Shown here in pieces: positions 33,040 to 40,407 of a stretch of DNA of 40,407 bases. The stretch's first letter is position 1. Each line of letters opens with the position of its first letter. This DNA comes from Alphaproteobacteria bacterium (lineage in GTDB: Bacteria; Pseudomonadota; Alphaproteobacteria; Acetobacterales; Acetobacteraceae). The position numbers and the translations under genes were made by a program. Below the pieces are notes generated by a model that did not search any database, was not told the origin of the DNA, and was given only the letters and a program-made list of their open reading frames with translations. The DNA lies in NCBI GenBank assembly GCA_017307335.1, contig JAFKFJ010000190.1, positions 1 to 40,407 of the forward strand. The letters are read 5' to 3'.

Positions 33040-34746
33040 ATGGTGGCAATCAGTCGCCGGGCGTACGCGGAGCTGTACGGGCCGACCAAGGGCGACCTCG
33101 TGCGGCTCGGCGACACCAGCCTGCTCGCCGAGATCGAGCACGACTACTCGGTGCCGGGCCACGAGCTCGTCGTCGGCGCCGGCAAGACGCTGCGCGACAG
33201 CGAGGGGATCAACGCCCGCGCCCGCTACTCCGATCGCGCCCTGGATTTCGTCATTCAGAACGCGACGATCATCGACGCCGAGCTCGGCATCGTGAAGGGC
33301 GATATCGGCATCCGCGACGGGCGCATCGTCGGCGTCGGCAAGGCGGGCAACCCCGACGTGATGCCGGGCGTGCATCCGGACCTGCTGGTGGGCCACACGA
33401 CGACGGGCATTTCCGGCGCCGCGTTCATCGTGACCGCCGGCGCGATCGAGTGCCACGCGCATATCCAGTCGCCCGAGCAGTCCGAGCATGCGCTTGCCGG
33501 CGGCACCACGACCCTGATCGGCGGCAGCCCCGGGCCGGTATTCGAGGTCGGCAGCGGCAGCACCACCACCTTCGCGCGGTTCCTGCAAGGCACCGAGCAC
33601 TCGCCGCTGAACTACGCATTGTTCGGCAAGGGCGGCTCCGACCCGGCGGCGGTCGAGGAATCGGTCGCCGCCGGTGCGATGGCGGTGAAGGTGCACGAGG
33701 ATTTCGGCGCCTCGCCCGCCGTGATCGACGGCTCGCTGATCGCCGCCGACCGCAACGACTTCGCCGTCCACCTGCACACGGACTCGATCAACGAGTTCGG
33801 CTATTGCGAGGATACGCTCGCGGCCATCGCCGGCCGAACGATCCACATGTATCACGTGGAGGGCGCCGGCGGCGGTCACGCGCCCGACCTCCTGAAGGTC
33901 AATTCCTATCCCAACGTGATCCCCTCATCGACCAACCCCACCAACCCGTTCACCGCGTACGGGCTGGAGGAGGGGGTGCCGATGACGATGATCTGCCACC
34001 AGCTCAACTACAACGCGCCCGAGGACGTGGCCTTCGCCGAGGCGCGCATCCGTGCGCAGTCGATGCTCGCCGAGGATTTCCTGCACGACATGGGCGCGAT
34101 CTCGATCTTCGGCACCGACACGCAGGGAATGGGGCGGCTGGCCGAGAACGTCGCGAAGTGCTGGCAGCTCGCCAGCGTCATGAAGGATCGCGTCGGGCGC
34201 CTGCCGGAGGAGACGACGGCGCGCGCCGACAACGAACGCATCAAGCGGTACGTCGCGAAACTCACCATCAACCCGGCGATCGCCGTCGGCATCGACGCGC
34301 ATGTCGGCTCCATCGCGCCGGGCAAGCTCGCCGACCTGGTGCTGTGGCCGCGAGCGTCGTTCGGCATCAAGCCGTGGATGGTGCTGAAGAGCGGTTTCGT
34401 CGCCTGGGCGGCGATGGGCGACGGTAACGGGTCCATGCCGCTGTCGCAGCCGATCGTGCAGCGCAAGATGTGGGGCGCGCTCGGGTCGGCGCCGCAGAAC
34501 CTGGGCGTCGTGTTCGCCTCGCGCCTCGCGATCGAGGCCGGCGTGCGGGACAAGCTCGGGCTCGTCAAGCCGATGGTGCAGATCAAGAGCGTGCGCGGCC
34601 TGCGCAAGTCGGACATGATCCGCAACACCGCGATGCCGCATATCGAGGTCGATCCGCAGACATTCGAGGTGCGCGCCGATGGCCGCCTGTTGATGGCCGA
34701 GCCGCCGACGCGCGTGCCGCTGGCGCGCCGCTACATGGTGCGGTGA
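33040..34746 (+). CDS. ureC: Urease catalytic (alpha) subunit, divergent
   Basis: The 568-residue nickel hydrolase that splits urea. All metal ligands known from Klebsiella urease are present: His139 and His141 ([11 protein letters not shown]), Lys217 to be carbamylated (VKVHEDFG), His246 ([10 protein letters not shown]), His272 ([11 protein letters not shown]) and Asp360 (FGTDTQGMG); flap residues Cys319 and His320 (MICHQL) are also kept. Divergence is strong between residues 160 and 200, where the usual GTHATTCTPG region is replaced by [11 protein letters not shown] and a few residues are missing. Urea hydrolysis is likely, but substrate range may differ. ATG 33040 follows GGGGCGGA. The stop overlaps the ureG start (GTGA-type overlap after CGG). 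Confidence 0.95.
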   Translation: MVAISRRAYAELYGPTKGDLVRLGDTSLLAEIEHDYSVPGHELVVGAGKTLRDSEGINARARYSDRALDFVIQNATIIDAELGIVKGDIGIRDGRIVGVGKAGNPDVMPGVHPDLLVGHTTTGISGAAFIVTAGAIECHAHIQSPEQSEHALAGGTTTLIGGSPGPVFEVGSGSTTTFARFLQGTEHSPLNYALFGKGGSDPAAVEESVAAGAMAVKVHEDFGASPAVIDGSLIAADRNDFAVHLHTDSINEFGYCEDTLAAIAGRTIHMYHVEGAGGGHAPDLLKVNSYPNVIPSSTNPTNPFTAYGLEEGVPMTMICHQLNYNAPEDVAFAEARIRAQSMLAEDFLHDMGAISIFGTDTQGMGRLAENVAKCWQLASVMKDRVGRLPEETTARADNERIKRYVAKLTINPAIAVGIDAHVGSIAPGKLADLVLWPRASFGIKPWMVLKSGFVAWAAMGDGNGSMPLSQPIVQRKMWGALGSAPQNLGVVFASRLAIEAGVRDKLGLVKPMVQIKSVRGLRKSDMIRNTAMPHIEVDPQTFEVRADGRLLMAEPPTRVPLARRYMVR

Positions 34747-35369
34747 GCGCGGTGAGTACCCGGCCCGCCGCACGCGTGGGCATCGGCGGCCCGGTCGGAT
34801 CGGGCAAGACCGCGCTCGTGGAACGGCTGATCCCCGCGCTGATGCGGCGCGGGGTCGATCTCGCGGTGATCACCAACGATCTCGTCACCGCCGAGGATGC
34901 GGAGCGTGTGCGGCGCTCGGGACTGATCGACCCGGCGCGCGTCGCGGCGGTGGAGGCCGGGGCGTGCCCGCACACCGTCATCCGCGAGGACCCGACGCTG
35001 AACATCGAGGCCGCCGCCGCGCTGGAACGACAGTTCCCGGGCGTGGAGCTGATCCTGCTGGAAAGCGGCGGCGACAACCTGGCCTCGACCTTCTCGCGCG
35101 ACCTCACTGACTTCTGGATGTTCGTGATCGACGTCGCCGGTGGCGACGACATTCCGCGCAAGCGCGGGCCGGGCGTGATCCGCTCGGACCTGCTGGTCGT
35201 CAACAAGGTCGATCTCGCGCCCTATGTCGGCGTCGACCTCCCGCGCATGCTGGCAGAGGCGCGCGCGGTGCGCGGGGGGCGGCCGGTGCTGACGACGAAT
35301 TGCCGCACCGGCGAGGGCGTGGACGCGATCGTGCAGCAGTTGGAGCGGGAGGTGCTGTTCCGCCAATGA
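34743..35369 (+). CDS. ureG: Urease accessory GTPase UreG
   Basis: A 208-residue SIMIBI-class GTPase that drives nickel insertion into urease. The P-loop is [20 protein letters not shown]; other family blocks are [13 protein letters not shown], the nickel-site-containing [14 protein letters not shown] (a Cys-Pro-His metal motif), [28 protein letters not shown] and the guanine-specificity [14 protein letters not shown] 34743 overlaps the ureC stop; a second in-frame GTG at 34752 is possible. The gene ends in an ATGA overlap with ureD. Confidence 0.95.
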   Translation: MSAVSTRPAARVGIGGPVGSGKTALVERLIPALMRRGVDLAVITNDLVTAEDAERVRRSGLIDPARVAAVEAGACPHTVIREDPTLNIEAAAALERQFPGVELILLESGGDNLASTFSRDLTDFWMFVIDVAGGDDIPRKRGPGVIRSDLLVVNKVDLAPYVGVDLPRMLAEARAVRGGRPVLTTNCRTGEGVDAIVQQLEREVLFRQ

Positions 35370-36241
35370 GCGGTGCCGCCACCTCACCCCAGCTCGACAT
35401 CGTGTTCCGCCATCACCCGGTGCACGGGACCTGGCTCGACCGGCGTCGATTCCGATGGCCCTACGCGCTTTCGCGCGCGTTCCGCGCCGAGGGCGGGCCG
35501 GCGCACATGCTCATGCTGATCGTGCAGACGGTCAGCGGCGCCATCCAGGCCGAGGATCGCCTCAGCCAGCGCATCCATGTCGGCGCCGGGGCGGCGGCAC
35601 GGGTCGTGACGCAGGGCGCCACCCCCATCCACCGCGCCGCGGCCGGCCTGGCGTCGCGCGACGCGGTGACGCTTCAGGTCGAACCCGGCGGCATGCTCGA
35701 ATATCTGCCGGAACTCCGCATCCTGTTCCCCGACGCGAACCTGGAGCAGCACATGTGCGTGCGGATCGCGGAGGGCGCCATGGCGCTGCTCGCCGACGGG
35801 TTCGTCCTGCACGACCCGGCGGCCGAGGCGCGCCCGTTCCGGCGCCTGGAAGCGACGCTTACCGTGCAGGGGCCGGGCGGCACGATGTTGGCAGCGGAGC
35901 GGATCGACCTCGCCGCGCCGCCGCGCAGCCGCGGGCGTCGCGCGCCATTTCAGGCGCACGGTTCGCTCGTGCTCGCCACATGCCGGCGCGCTGTGTGGCT
36001 CGAAGCGGTGAGCGAGGATGCGACGACGGCCCTGTCGCACCACCCCGGCCTCTACGCCGCTGCTTCCCCGCTTCCGAACAACGCTGGCGTCGTCGCAAGA
36101 ATTGCCGCTATCGACGGGCGGCATCTGCGGCTTGGGCTGCAGGCAGCCTGTGGCGTCTTCCGCCGGCACGCCCGCTGCGCTCCGCCGCCGGAGGGTGATC
36201 GCGCGCTGGACGCCGCTGCCGCCTTGCACGCCGTTACTTAA
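35366..36241 (+). CDS. ureD: Urease accessory protein UreD (UreH)
   Basis: A 291-residue UreD-family protein, the scaffold that binds apo-urease and recruits UreF and UreG, providing the nickel path. Visible family features are [20 protein letters not shown], the region [20 protein letters not shown] and [23 protein letters not shown] 35366 overlaps the ureG stop. Being last of the ure genes, the order E-F-AB-C-G-D differs from the common D-A-B-C-E-F-G. An amidase gene follows after 71 bases on the same strand. Confidence 0.92.
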   Translation: MSGAATSPQLDIVFRHHPVHGTWLDRRRFRWPYALSRAFRAEGGPAHMLMLIVQTVSGAIQAEDRLSQRIHVGAGAAARVVTQGATPIHRAAAGLASRDAVTLQVEPGGMLEYLPELRILFPDANLEQHMCVRIAEGAMALLADGFVLHDPAAEARPFRRLEATLTVQGPGGTMLAAERIDLAAPPRSRGRRAPFQAHGSLVLATCRRAVWLEAVSEDATTALSHHPGLYAAASPLPNNAGVVARIAAIDGRHLRLGLQAACGVFRRHARCAPPPEGDRALDAAAALHAVT

Positions 36242-36312
36242 CGTAGCATCAATCCAAGATGATGGTATTTCGCGCGGCGAATGTGACCGTGCGCAGCGAA
36301 GGAGCAGCGACC

Positions 36313-37710
36313 ATGCCGGCCGAGCCGTTGCACTATCAGAGTCTTCTGGCACTCTCGGCGCAGATCAAGGCCGGCGCGGTCACGCCGCTGGCGATCACCG
36401 AAGCATTGCTGGCGCGCATCGAGCGCCACGACGGCATGCTGAAATCCTACACGACCGTTCTCGCCGACCGCGCGATCGCGCGGGCGCGCGCCGCGGGTGA
36501 CGAGATCGCACGCGGGCTTTGGCGCGGGCCGCTGCATGGCGTGCCGATCGCGGTGAAGGATCTCTGCTACACCGACTTCGCGCCGACCTCCGCCGGCATG
36601 TACATCCACAAGGATTTCGTGCCGCCGTTCAGCGCGACGGTGGTCGAGCGGCTGGAGCGCGCCGGCGCCATCCTGCTTGGCAAGCTTTCGATGACCGAGG
36701 GCGCGTTCGCAACGCACCATCCTAAGATGCGGACGCCGGTCAATCCGTGGAACGAGGGCGTCTGGACCGGGGCCTCGTCCAGCGGCTCCGGCGCAGCGAC
36801 CGCTGCCGGACTGTGCTATGCCTCGCTCGGGTCCGACACTGGCGGCTCGATCCGCTTTCCCTCCGCCGCCTGCGGCCTGACCGGCGTCAAGCCGACCTGG
36901 GGCCGCGTGAGCCGCCACGGCATCTGCCATCTGTCGGAATCGCTCGACCACATCGGCCCGATGACGCGCACGGCCGCGGATTGTGCGGCGGTGCTCGCCG
37001 CCATCGCGGGCGCCGATCCGAACGATCCGACGGCGCTGCTCGCCCCGGTGCCCGACTATCTCGGCGAACTCGCCGGCGGCATCCGCGGCCTTCGTGTGGG
37101 CATCGCGCAGGGCTACGCCTTCGACGGGCTCGACCCCGAGGTTCTGGCAACGCTCGATGCGGCGAAGGAGGCGCTCTTGGAACTCGGGGCACGCTTCGTC
37201 CCGGTCGAATTTCCCTCGATCGAGGCGGCTGCCCGCGCGTGGACGCAGCTCTGCTCGGTGGAAACCGCGATCGCGCACGAGCCGACCTACCCCAGCCGTG
37301 CCGCCGACTACGGTCCGGGCCTTGCCGGATTCATCGACAGCGCCGCCCGGGTGAGTGCCATGGATCTGGGCAAGGCGCAGATCACGCGCGGCAAGTTCAA
37401 GGGCCAGGTGGCCGCGGCGTTCGAGGATATCGACGTGCTGCTGATCCCGGTCATGCAGCGCCCGACCCCGGGGGCCGCGGAATGGATGGAGATGGCGGCG
37501 GGCGACATCACCGACCTGCTGCGCTTCACGGCCGAGTTCGATTTCACCGGCATGCCAACGATCACGCTCGCCGGCGGGTTCGACAAGCGCGGCGCGCCGA
37601 TCGGCTTTCAGTTGGTCGGCAAGCACCTGTCGGAGGCGCTGCTGCTGCGTGCCGGGCACGCCTTCCAGAGCATCACCGACCACCACACGCGCCACCCCGA
37701 TCTCGCATAG
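36313..37710 (+). CDS. Amidase, GatA-like (amidase signature family), end of urease operon
   Basis: A 465-residue amide hydrolase with the full triad: Lys82 (IAVKDLCYTD), Ser155 (ASSSGSG) and Ser179 (GSDTGGSIRFPS). No gatB or gatC is near, so it is a catabolic amidase and not part of the tRNA amidotransferase. ATG 36313 has AAGGAG 8 bases upstream; an earlier ATG at 36259 lacks this. It follows ureD by 71 bases and probably belongs to the sigma-54 operon, where it could release ammonia or produce urea from a larger compound. It resembles the next, oppositely oriented amidase closely along the whole length, so the two are probably paralogues arranged tail to tail. Confidence 0.92.
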   Translation: MPAEPLHYQSLLALSAQIKAGAVTPLAITEALLARIERHDGMLKSYTTVLADRAIARARAAGDEIARGLWRGPLHGVPIAVKDLCYTDFAPTSAGMYIHKDFVPPFSATVVERLERAGAILLGKLSMTEGAFATHHPKMRTPVNPWNEGVWTGASSSGSGAATAAGLCYASLGSDTGGSIRFPSAACGLTGVKPTWGRVSRHGICHLSESLDHIGPMTRTAADCAAVLAAIAGADPNDPTALLAPVPDYLGELAGGIRGLRVGIAQGYAFDGLDPEVLATLDAAKEALLELGARFVPVEFPSIEAAARAWTQLCSVETAIAHEPTYPSRAADYGPGLAGFIDSAARVSAMDLGKAQITRGKFKGQVAAAFEDIDVLLIPVMQRPTPGAAEWMEMAAGDITDLLRFTAEFDFTGMPTITLAGGFDKRGAPIGFQLVGKHLSEALLLRAGHAFQSITDHHTRHPDLA

Positions 37711-37717
37711 CGCCGCG

Positions 37718-37754
37718 GCCGGCGGCCGGTCGGTTCAGCCGACCGGCGGCCGGC
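37718..37754. terminator. Long hairpin between convergent amidase genes (bidirectional terminator candidate)
   Basis: A 16-base arm at 37718-37733 pairs with 37739-37754 with one mismatch, loop TTCAG. It lies 8 bases after the plus-strand amidase stop and covers the stop codon (37737-37735) of the minus-strand amidase. No T-run is present, but position and stem strength suit termination in both directions. Confidence 0.6.
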
Positions 37755-39129
37755 GCGTGTGCCAGTCGGTCGCCTGCTGATAGGCGTGCGCGGCACGCAG
37801 CAGGCGCGCCTCCGACAGATGCGGCCCGATCAGTTGAAACCCGACCGGGCGGCCGTCGGAGGTGAAGCCGCAGGGCAGCGTCACGGTCGGGCTGCCGGCC
37901 GCGTTCAGCGGCGCGGTGAAGCGCATGAACGTCTCGAAGTCGTCCGCGATCATCGCGCGCACCTCCTCCCAGGTCGGCGTGCCAGTCACGAAGACCGGGC
38001 TCAGCACCACGTCCACGTGCTCGAACAGCCGGGCCAGCCGGCCGCGGAACTTGTCGCGCTCGATCGTGCCGCGCGCCAGCGCCAGCGGGCTCGCCGCCCT
38101 GCCCCGCTCGATCCCGTCGCGGATCCACGGCCCATAGCGGTCGGCCTGCGCCGGGAACCACGGCTCGTGCACGACCGCGAGTTCCGCGAGTTGCAGGTCG
38201 ATCAGGTGCGCGAACAGCGGCCGCGGGTCCGGCCATACGATTTCCTGCACCGCCGCGCCGAGGGCCGCAAAGGCGGCGGCGGCCGCTTCGATGCAGGCGA
38301 CCGCCTCGGCGCTGGTGCCGAGCCGGATGAAGGCCGGGTCGATGCCGACGCGCAACCCGCGCGCGCCAGGCTGGTCGCCGAGGTCGTGCACATAGTCGGG
38401 CACCGGGGCGGTCAGCGTCGTCGCATCCTCGGCATCGAAGCCCGCGATCGTGCGCAGCAGGATGGCTGCATCGGCGGCCGAGCGCGCCATCGGCCCGATC
38501 GTGTCGTACGACGGGGCGAGGTCGCAGATGCCGTGGCGGCTCACCCGTCCCCAGGTCGGCTTCACGCCGGTCAGCGCGTTCGCGGCCGAGGGGAACCGGA
38601 TCGACCCGCCGGTATCCGACCCGAGGCTGCCGAAACACAGCCCCGCCGCCGTCGCCACGCCGGACCCGGAGGAGGACACGCCGGTCCAGAGCCGCGCCTG
38701 CCACGGATTGACCGGCTGCGGCAGCGCGGGGTGGTGTTCCAGCGTGGCGCCCTCGGTCATGTGCAGCTTGCCGAGCAGAACCGCGCCGGCAGCACCCAGC
38801 CGCGTCACTACGGTGGCGTCGTGGTCCGGCCGGAACTCGGACAGGATCGTCATTCCCGCCGTCGTCGGAATGCCCGCGGTGTAGCAGAGGTCCTTCACCG
38901 CGATCGGGATGCCATGCAGGGGGCCGCGCCAGAACCCGCGGCCGACTTCTTCCTCGGCCCGCTGCGCCTCCGCCAGCGCGCGGTCGGCGGTGACCGTGGT
39001 GAAGCTGTGCAGGGCCGGATCGAGCCGCTCGATGCGCGCAAGCATGTGCCGCGTGAGCTCGACGGGAGAAAGGCGCCGCGCGCGGATGTCGGGCGCGAGC
39101 TCGGCGATCGGGCGGAAATGCAGGTCCAT
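37735..39129 (-). CDS. Amidase, GatA-like (amidase signature family)
   Basis: A 464-residue amide hydrolase with triad Lys79 (IAVKDLCYTAG), Ser152 (VSSSGSG) and Ser176 (GSDTGGSIRFPS). It shares long near-identical blocks with the amidase at 36313, including GVKPTWGRVSRHGIC and GSGxATAAGLC, so the two are close paralogues. ATG 39129 has GGGGA 5 bases upstream; the longer frame from 39180 runs into the preceding gene. It follows a third amidase by 14 bases in the same direction, forming an amidase operon whose start is outside the window. Substrate unknown; the pairing with urease suggests amide or ureide compounds. Confidence 0.92.
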   Translation of the reverse strand: MDLHFRPIAELAPDIRARRLSPVELTRHMLARIERLDPALHSFTTVTADRALAEAQRAEEEVGRGFWRGPLHGIPIAVKDLCYTAGIPTTAGMTILSEFRPDHDATVVTRLGAAGAVLLGKLHMTEGATLEHHPALPQPVNPWQARLWTGVSSSGSGVATAAGLCFGSLGSDTGGSIRFPSAANALTGVKPTWGRVSRHGICDLAPSYDTIGPMARSAADAAILLRTIAGFDAEDATTLTAPVPDYVHDLGDQPGARGLRVGIDPAFIRLGTSAEAVACIEAAAAAFAALGAAVQEIVWPDPRPLFAHLIDLQLAELAVVHEPWFPAQADRYGPWIRDGIERGRAASPLALARGTIERDKFRGRLARLFEHVDVVLSPVFVTGTPTWEEVRAMIADDFETFMRFTAPLNAAGSPTVTLPCGFTSDGRPVGFQLIGPHLSEARLLRAAHAYQQATDWHTRRPPVG

Positions 39130-39143
39130 GGAATCCCCGCGGG

Positions 39144-40407
39144 TCAGGAGGCGGCGAGCGCCGGCATGGCCTTGTGCCATCCGGTCGCCGCCTCATAGGC
39201 GCCGCCGATGCGCAGCACGGTCGGCTCGTCGAACAGCCGGCCGACGATCTGCATGCCGAGCGGCAATCCGTCGGCCGCGAAGCCGATCGGCAGCGCCAGC
39301 GCGGGATGGCCGGTGACGTTGAACGGGATCGTCAGCATGCCGGCCCAGCGCGTGGCATCGGGGCCGAAGCTGTCGAAGCGGGGAGCGGTGGCGACGCCAG
39401 TGGCGGCGATGATGCCGTCGTGGCGCTCCAGAACCGCGTTCACGGCCGCCGACAGCTCCATGCGCAGCCGGAACGCCTGCATCAGGTCGGCCGCCGACAG
39501 CACCGCGCCGGCGGCGATGCGCTGGTAGGTGTAGCGGCCATAGGCGCGCGGGCGGGTCTTCAGGTCCGCCTCATGGATCGCGTAGGCCTCGGCGGTCAGG
39601 ATCACGCGCCCGGCTGCCTCGAACAGGCTGTAGCTGGGTAGATCGACCGGCTCCACCTGCGCGCCGAGCCCGGCCAGGGTCTCGGCCGCCGCGTCGATCG
39701 CGGCGAGCGCCTCGGCGGTGGTCGCGGGATTGTCGGCGAAGAAGCGGCGGGGATAGGCAAGGCGCAGGCCGGCCAGGCCGCGGCCAAGCGCCGCCGTGAA
39801 GTCCGGCACCGGCACGCGGGCGCTCATCGGGTCGAGCGGGTCGTGACCGGCGATGACCTGCATGGTCAGCGCGGCATCCTCCACCGTCTTCGCGATCGGG
39901 CCGCAGTGATCGAGGCTGTACGAGAGGGGGAACACGCCGCGGCGGGAGACGCGGCCATAGGTCGGCTTGAGCCCGACGATGCCGCAATAGCACGCGGGAC
40001 CGCGGATCGACCCGCCGGTGTCGGAGCCCGTTGCCATGCGGAGGATGCCGGCGGCCACCGCCGCGGCGGAGCCGGAGGAGGAGCCACCCGGCATATGGTC
40101 CAGGTTCCACGGGTTGCGCGCCGGCGGGAACGGCAGGTCGAAACTCGGGCCGCCAAGGGCGAACTCATGCGTCGCGAGCTTGCCGAGCAGCACGCCCCCG
40201 CCCTCCGCCAGCCGCGCCGCGACCGCGCTGTCGGCCTCCGGCACCACGTCCGCCCGCAGATGGGAGTGGCAGGTCGTGCGGATGCCGGCGGTGTCGTAGA
40301 TGTCCTTGAGCCCATACGGAATCCCGTGCAGCGGCCCGCGGTCGATGCCGCGGCGCAACTCTTCGTCGGCACGCGCGGCGTCCGCGCGGGCGCGTTCGGG
40401 GGTGACC
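39144..40407 (-). CDS. Amidase (amidase signature family), 5' end cut by window edge
   Basis: About 421 codons of a third amidase; the N terminus lies beyond base 40407. The triad residues are visible: Lys in YGLKDIYDTAG, Ser in PGGSSSGSAAAVAAG and Ser in GSDTGGSIRGPACYCG. It belongs to a different subgroup from the two neighbours (AMI-type GIVGLKPTYGRVSRRGVFPL, then SLDHCGPIAKTVEDAAL), closer to aspartyl-tRNA-amidotransferase-A-like catabolic amidases. The frame is open to the window edge with no start codon that must be used, so the gene is partial. It ends 14 bases before the next amidase gene. Confidence 0.9.
   Translation of the reverse strand, partial: VTPERARADAARADEELRRGIDRGPLHGIPYGLKDIYDTAGIRTTCHSHLRADVVPEADSAVAARLAEGGGVLLGKLATHEFALGGPSFDLPFPPARNPWNLDHMPGGSSSGSAAAVAAGILRMATGSDTGGSIRGPACYCGIVGLKPTYGRVSRRGVFPLSYSLDHCGPIAKTVEDAALTMQVIAGHDPLDPMSARVPVPDFTAALGRGLAGLRLAYPRRFFADNPATTAEALAAIDAAAETLAGLGAQVEPVDLPSYSLFEAAGRVILTAEAYAIHEADLKTRPRAYGRYTYQRIAAGAVLSAADLMQAFRLRMELSAAVNAVLERHDGIIAATGVATAPRFDSFGPDATRWAGMLTIPFNVTGHPALALPIGFAADGLPLGMQIVGRLFDEPTVLRIGGAYEAATGWHKAMPALAAS

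Noticed and set aside
1..40407. CRISPR arrays, tRNA/rRNA genes, insertion sequences, phage attachment sites
   Set aside because: I looked for regular short repeats, tRNA-like cloverleaf ends, transposase motifs and flanking duplications and saw none.

Overview
The window is GC-rich and almost fully coding. Gene families, codon bias and operon style point to an alphaproteobacterium; I favour a Rhodospirillales/Acetobacterales or Hyphomicrobiales-type genome, but this is inference and no rRNA or housekeeping marker is present. Nearly every recognisable gene concerns import of organic nitrogen or release of ammonia or methylamine from C-N bonds, so the window reads as an organic-nitrogen scavenging island.

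Layout. (1) 1-5013, minus strand: a carbon-nitrogen hydrolase (nitrilase superfamily) followed by a branched-chain amino acid/urea/amide-type ABC importer (binding protein, permease, a fused permease-ATPase, and a second ATPase cut by the window edge). (2) 5330-11761, minus strand: a dipeptide-type ABC importer (binding protein, two permeases, two ATPases) ending in a short-chain dehydrogenase. A near-perfect sigma-54 promoter lies in its upstream gap. (3) 12075-15426, plus strand: a divergent GntR/FCD regulator, a cytosine-deaminase-like amidohydrolase with altered active-site residues, and an AMI1-like amidase. Two dyad elements lie between regulator and enzymes. (4) 15665-25684, plus strand: an XRE-cupin regulator and then the complete N-methylglutamate pathway for methylamine use: mgsABC (N-methylglutamate synthase), gmaS (gamma-glutamylmethylamide synthetase) and mgdABCD (N-methylglutamate dehydrogenase), with many stop/start overlaps. 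(5) 25685-26467: decayed DNA containing a clear relic of a CYP102-type P450-reductase fusion, deleted in the middle and frameshifted. (6) 26468-29104, minus strand: a HemD-like protein and two glutathione-transferase-family proteins. (7) 29587-37710, plus strand: behind a second sigma-54 promoter, a solitary SBP_bac_5 binding protein, then ureE-ureF-ureAB(fused)-ureC-ureG-ureD and an amidase. The urease has a fused small subunit (Helicobacter style) and a divergent UreC that keeps every metal ligand. (8) 37735-40407, minus strand: two more amidases, the last cut by the window edge.

How it may work together (inference): amides, peptide-like or heterocyclic nitrogen compounds and perhaps urea enter through the two importers and the solitary binding protein. 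Amidases, the nitrilase-family enzyme and the amidohydrolase cleave them. Urease takes urea to ammonia, and methylamine is funnelled through gamma-glutamylmethylamide and N-methylglutamate. The two sigma-54 promoters suggest nitrogen-limitation (NtrC-type) control of modules 2 and 7, while module 4 has a sigma-70-like promoter with an operator-like dyad next to its own regulator.
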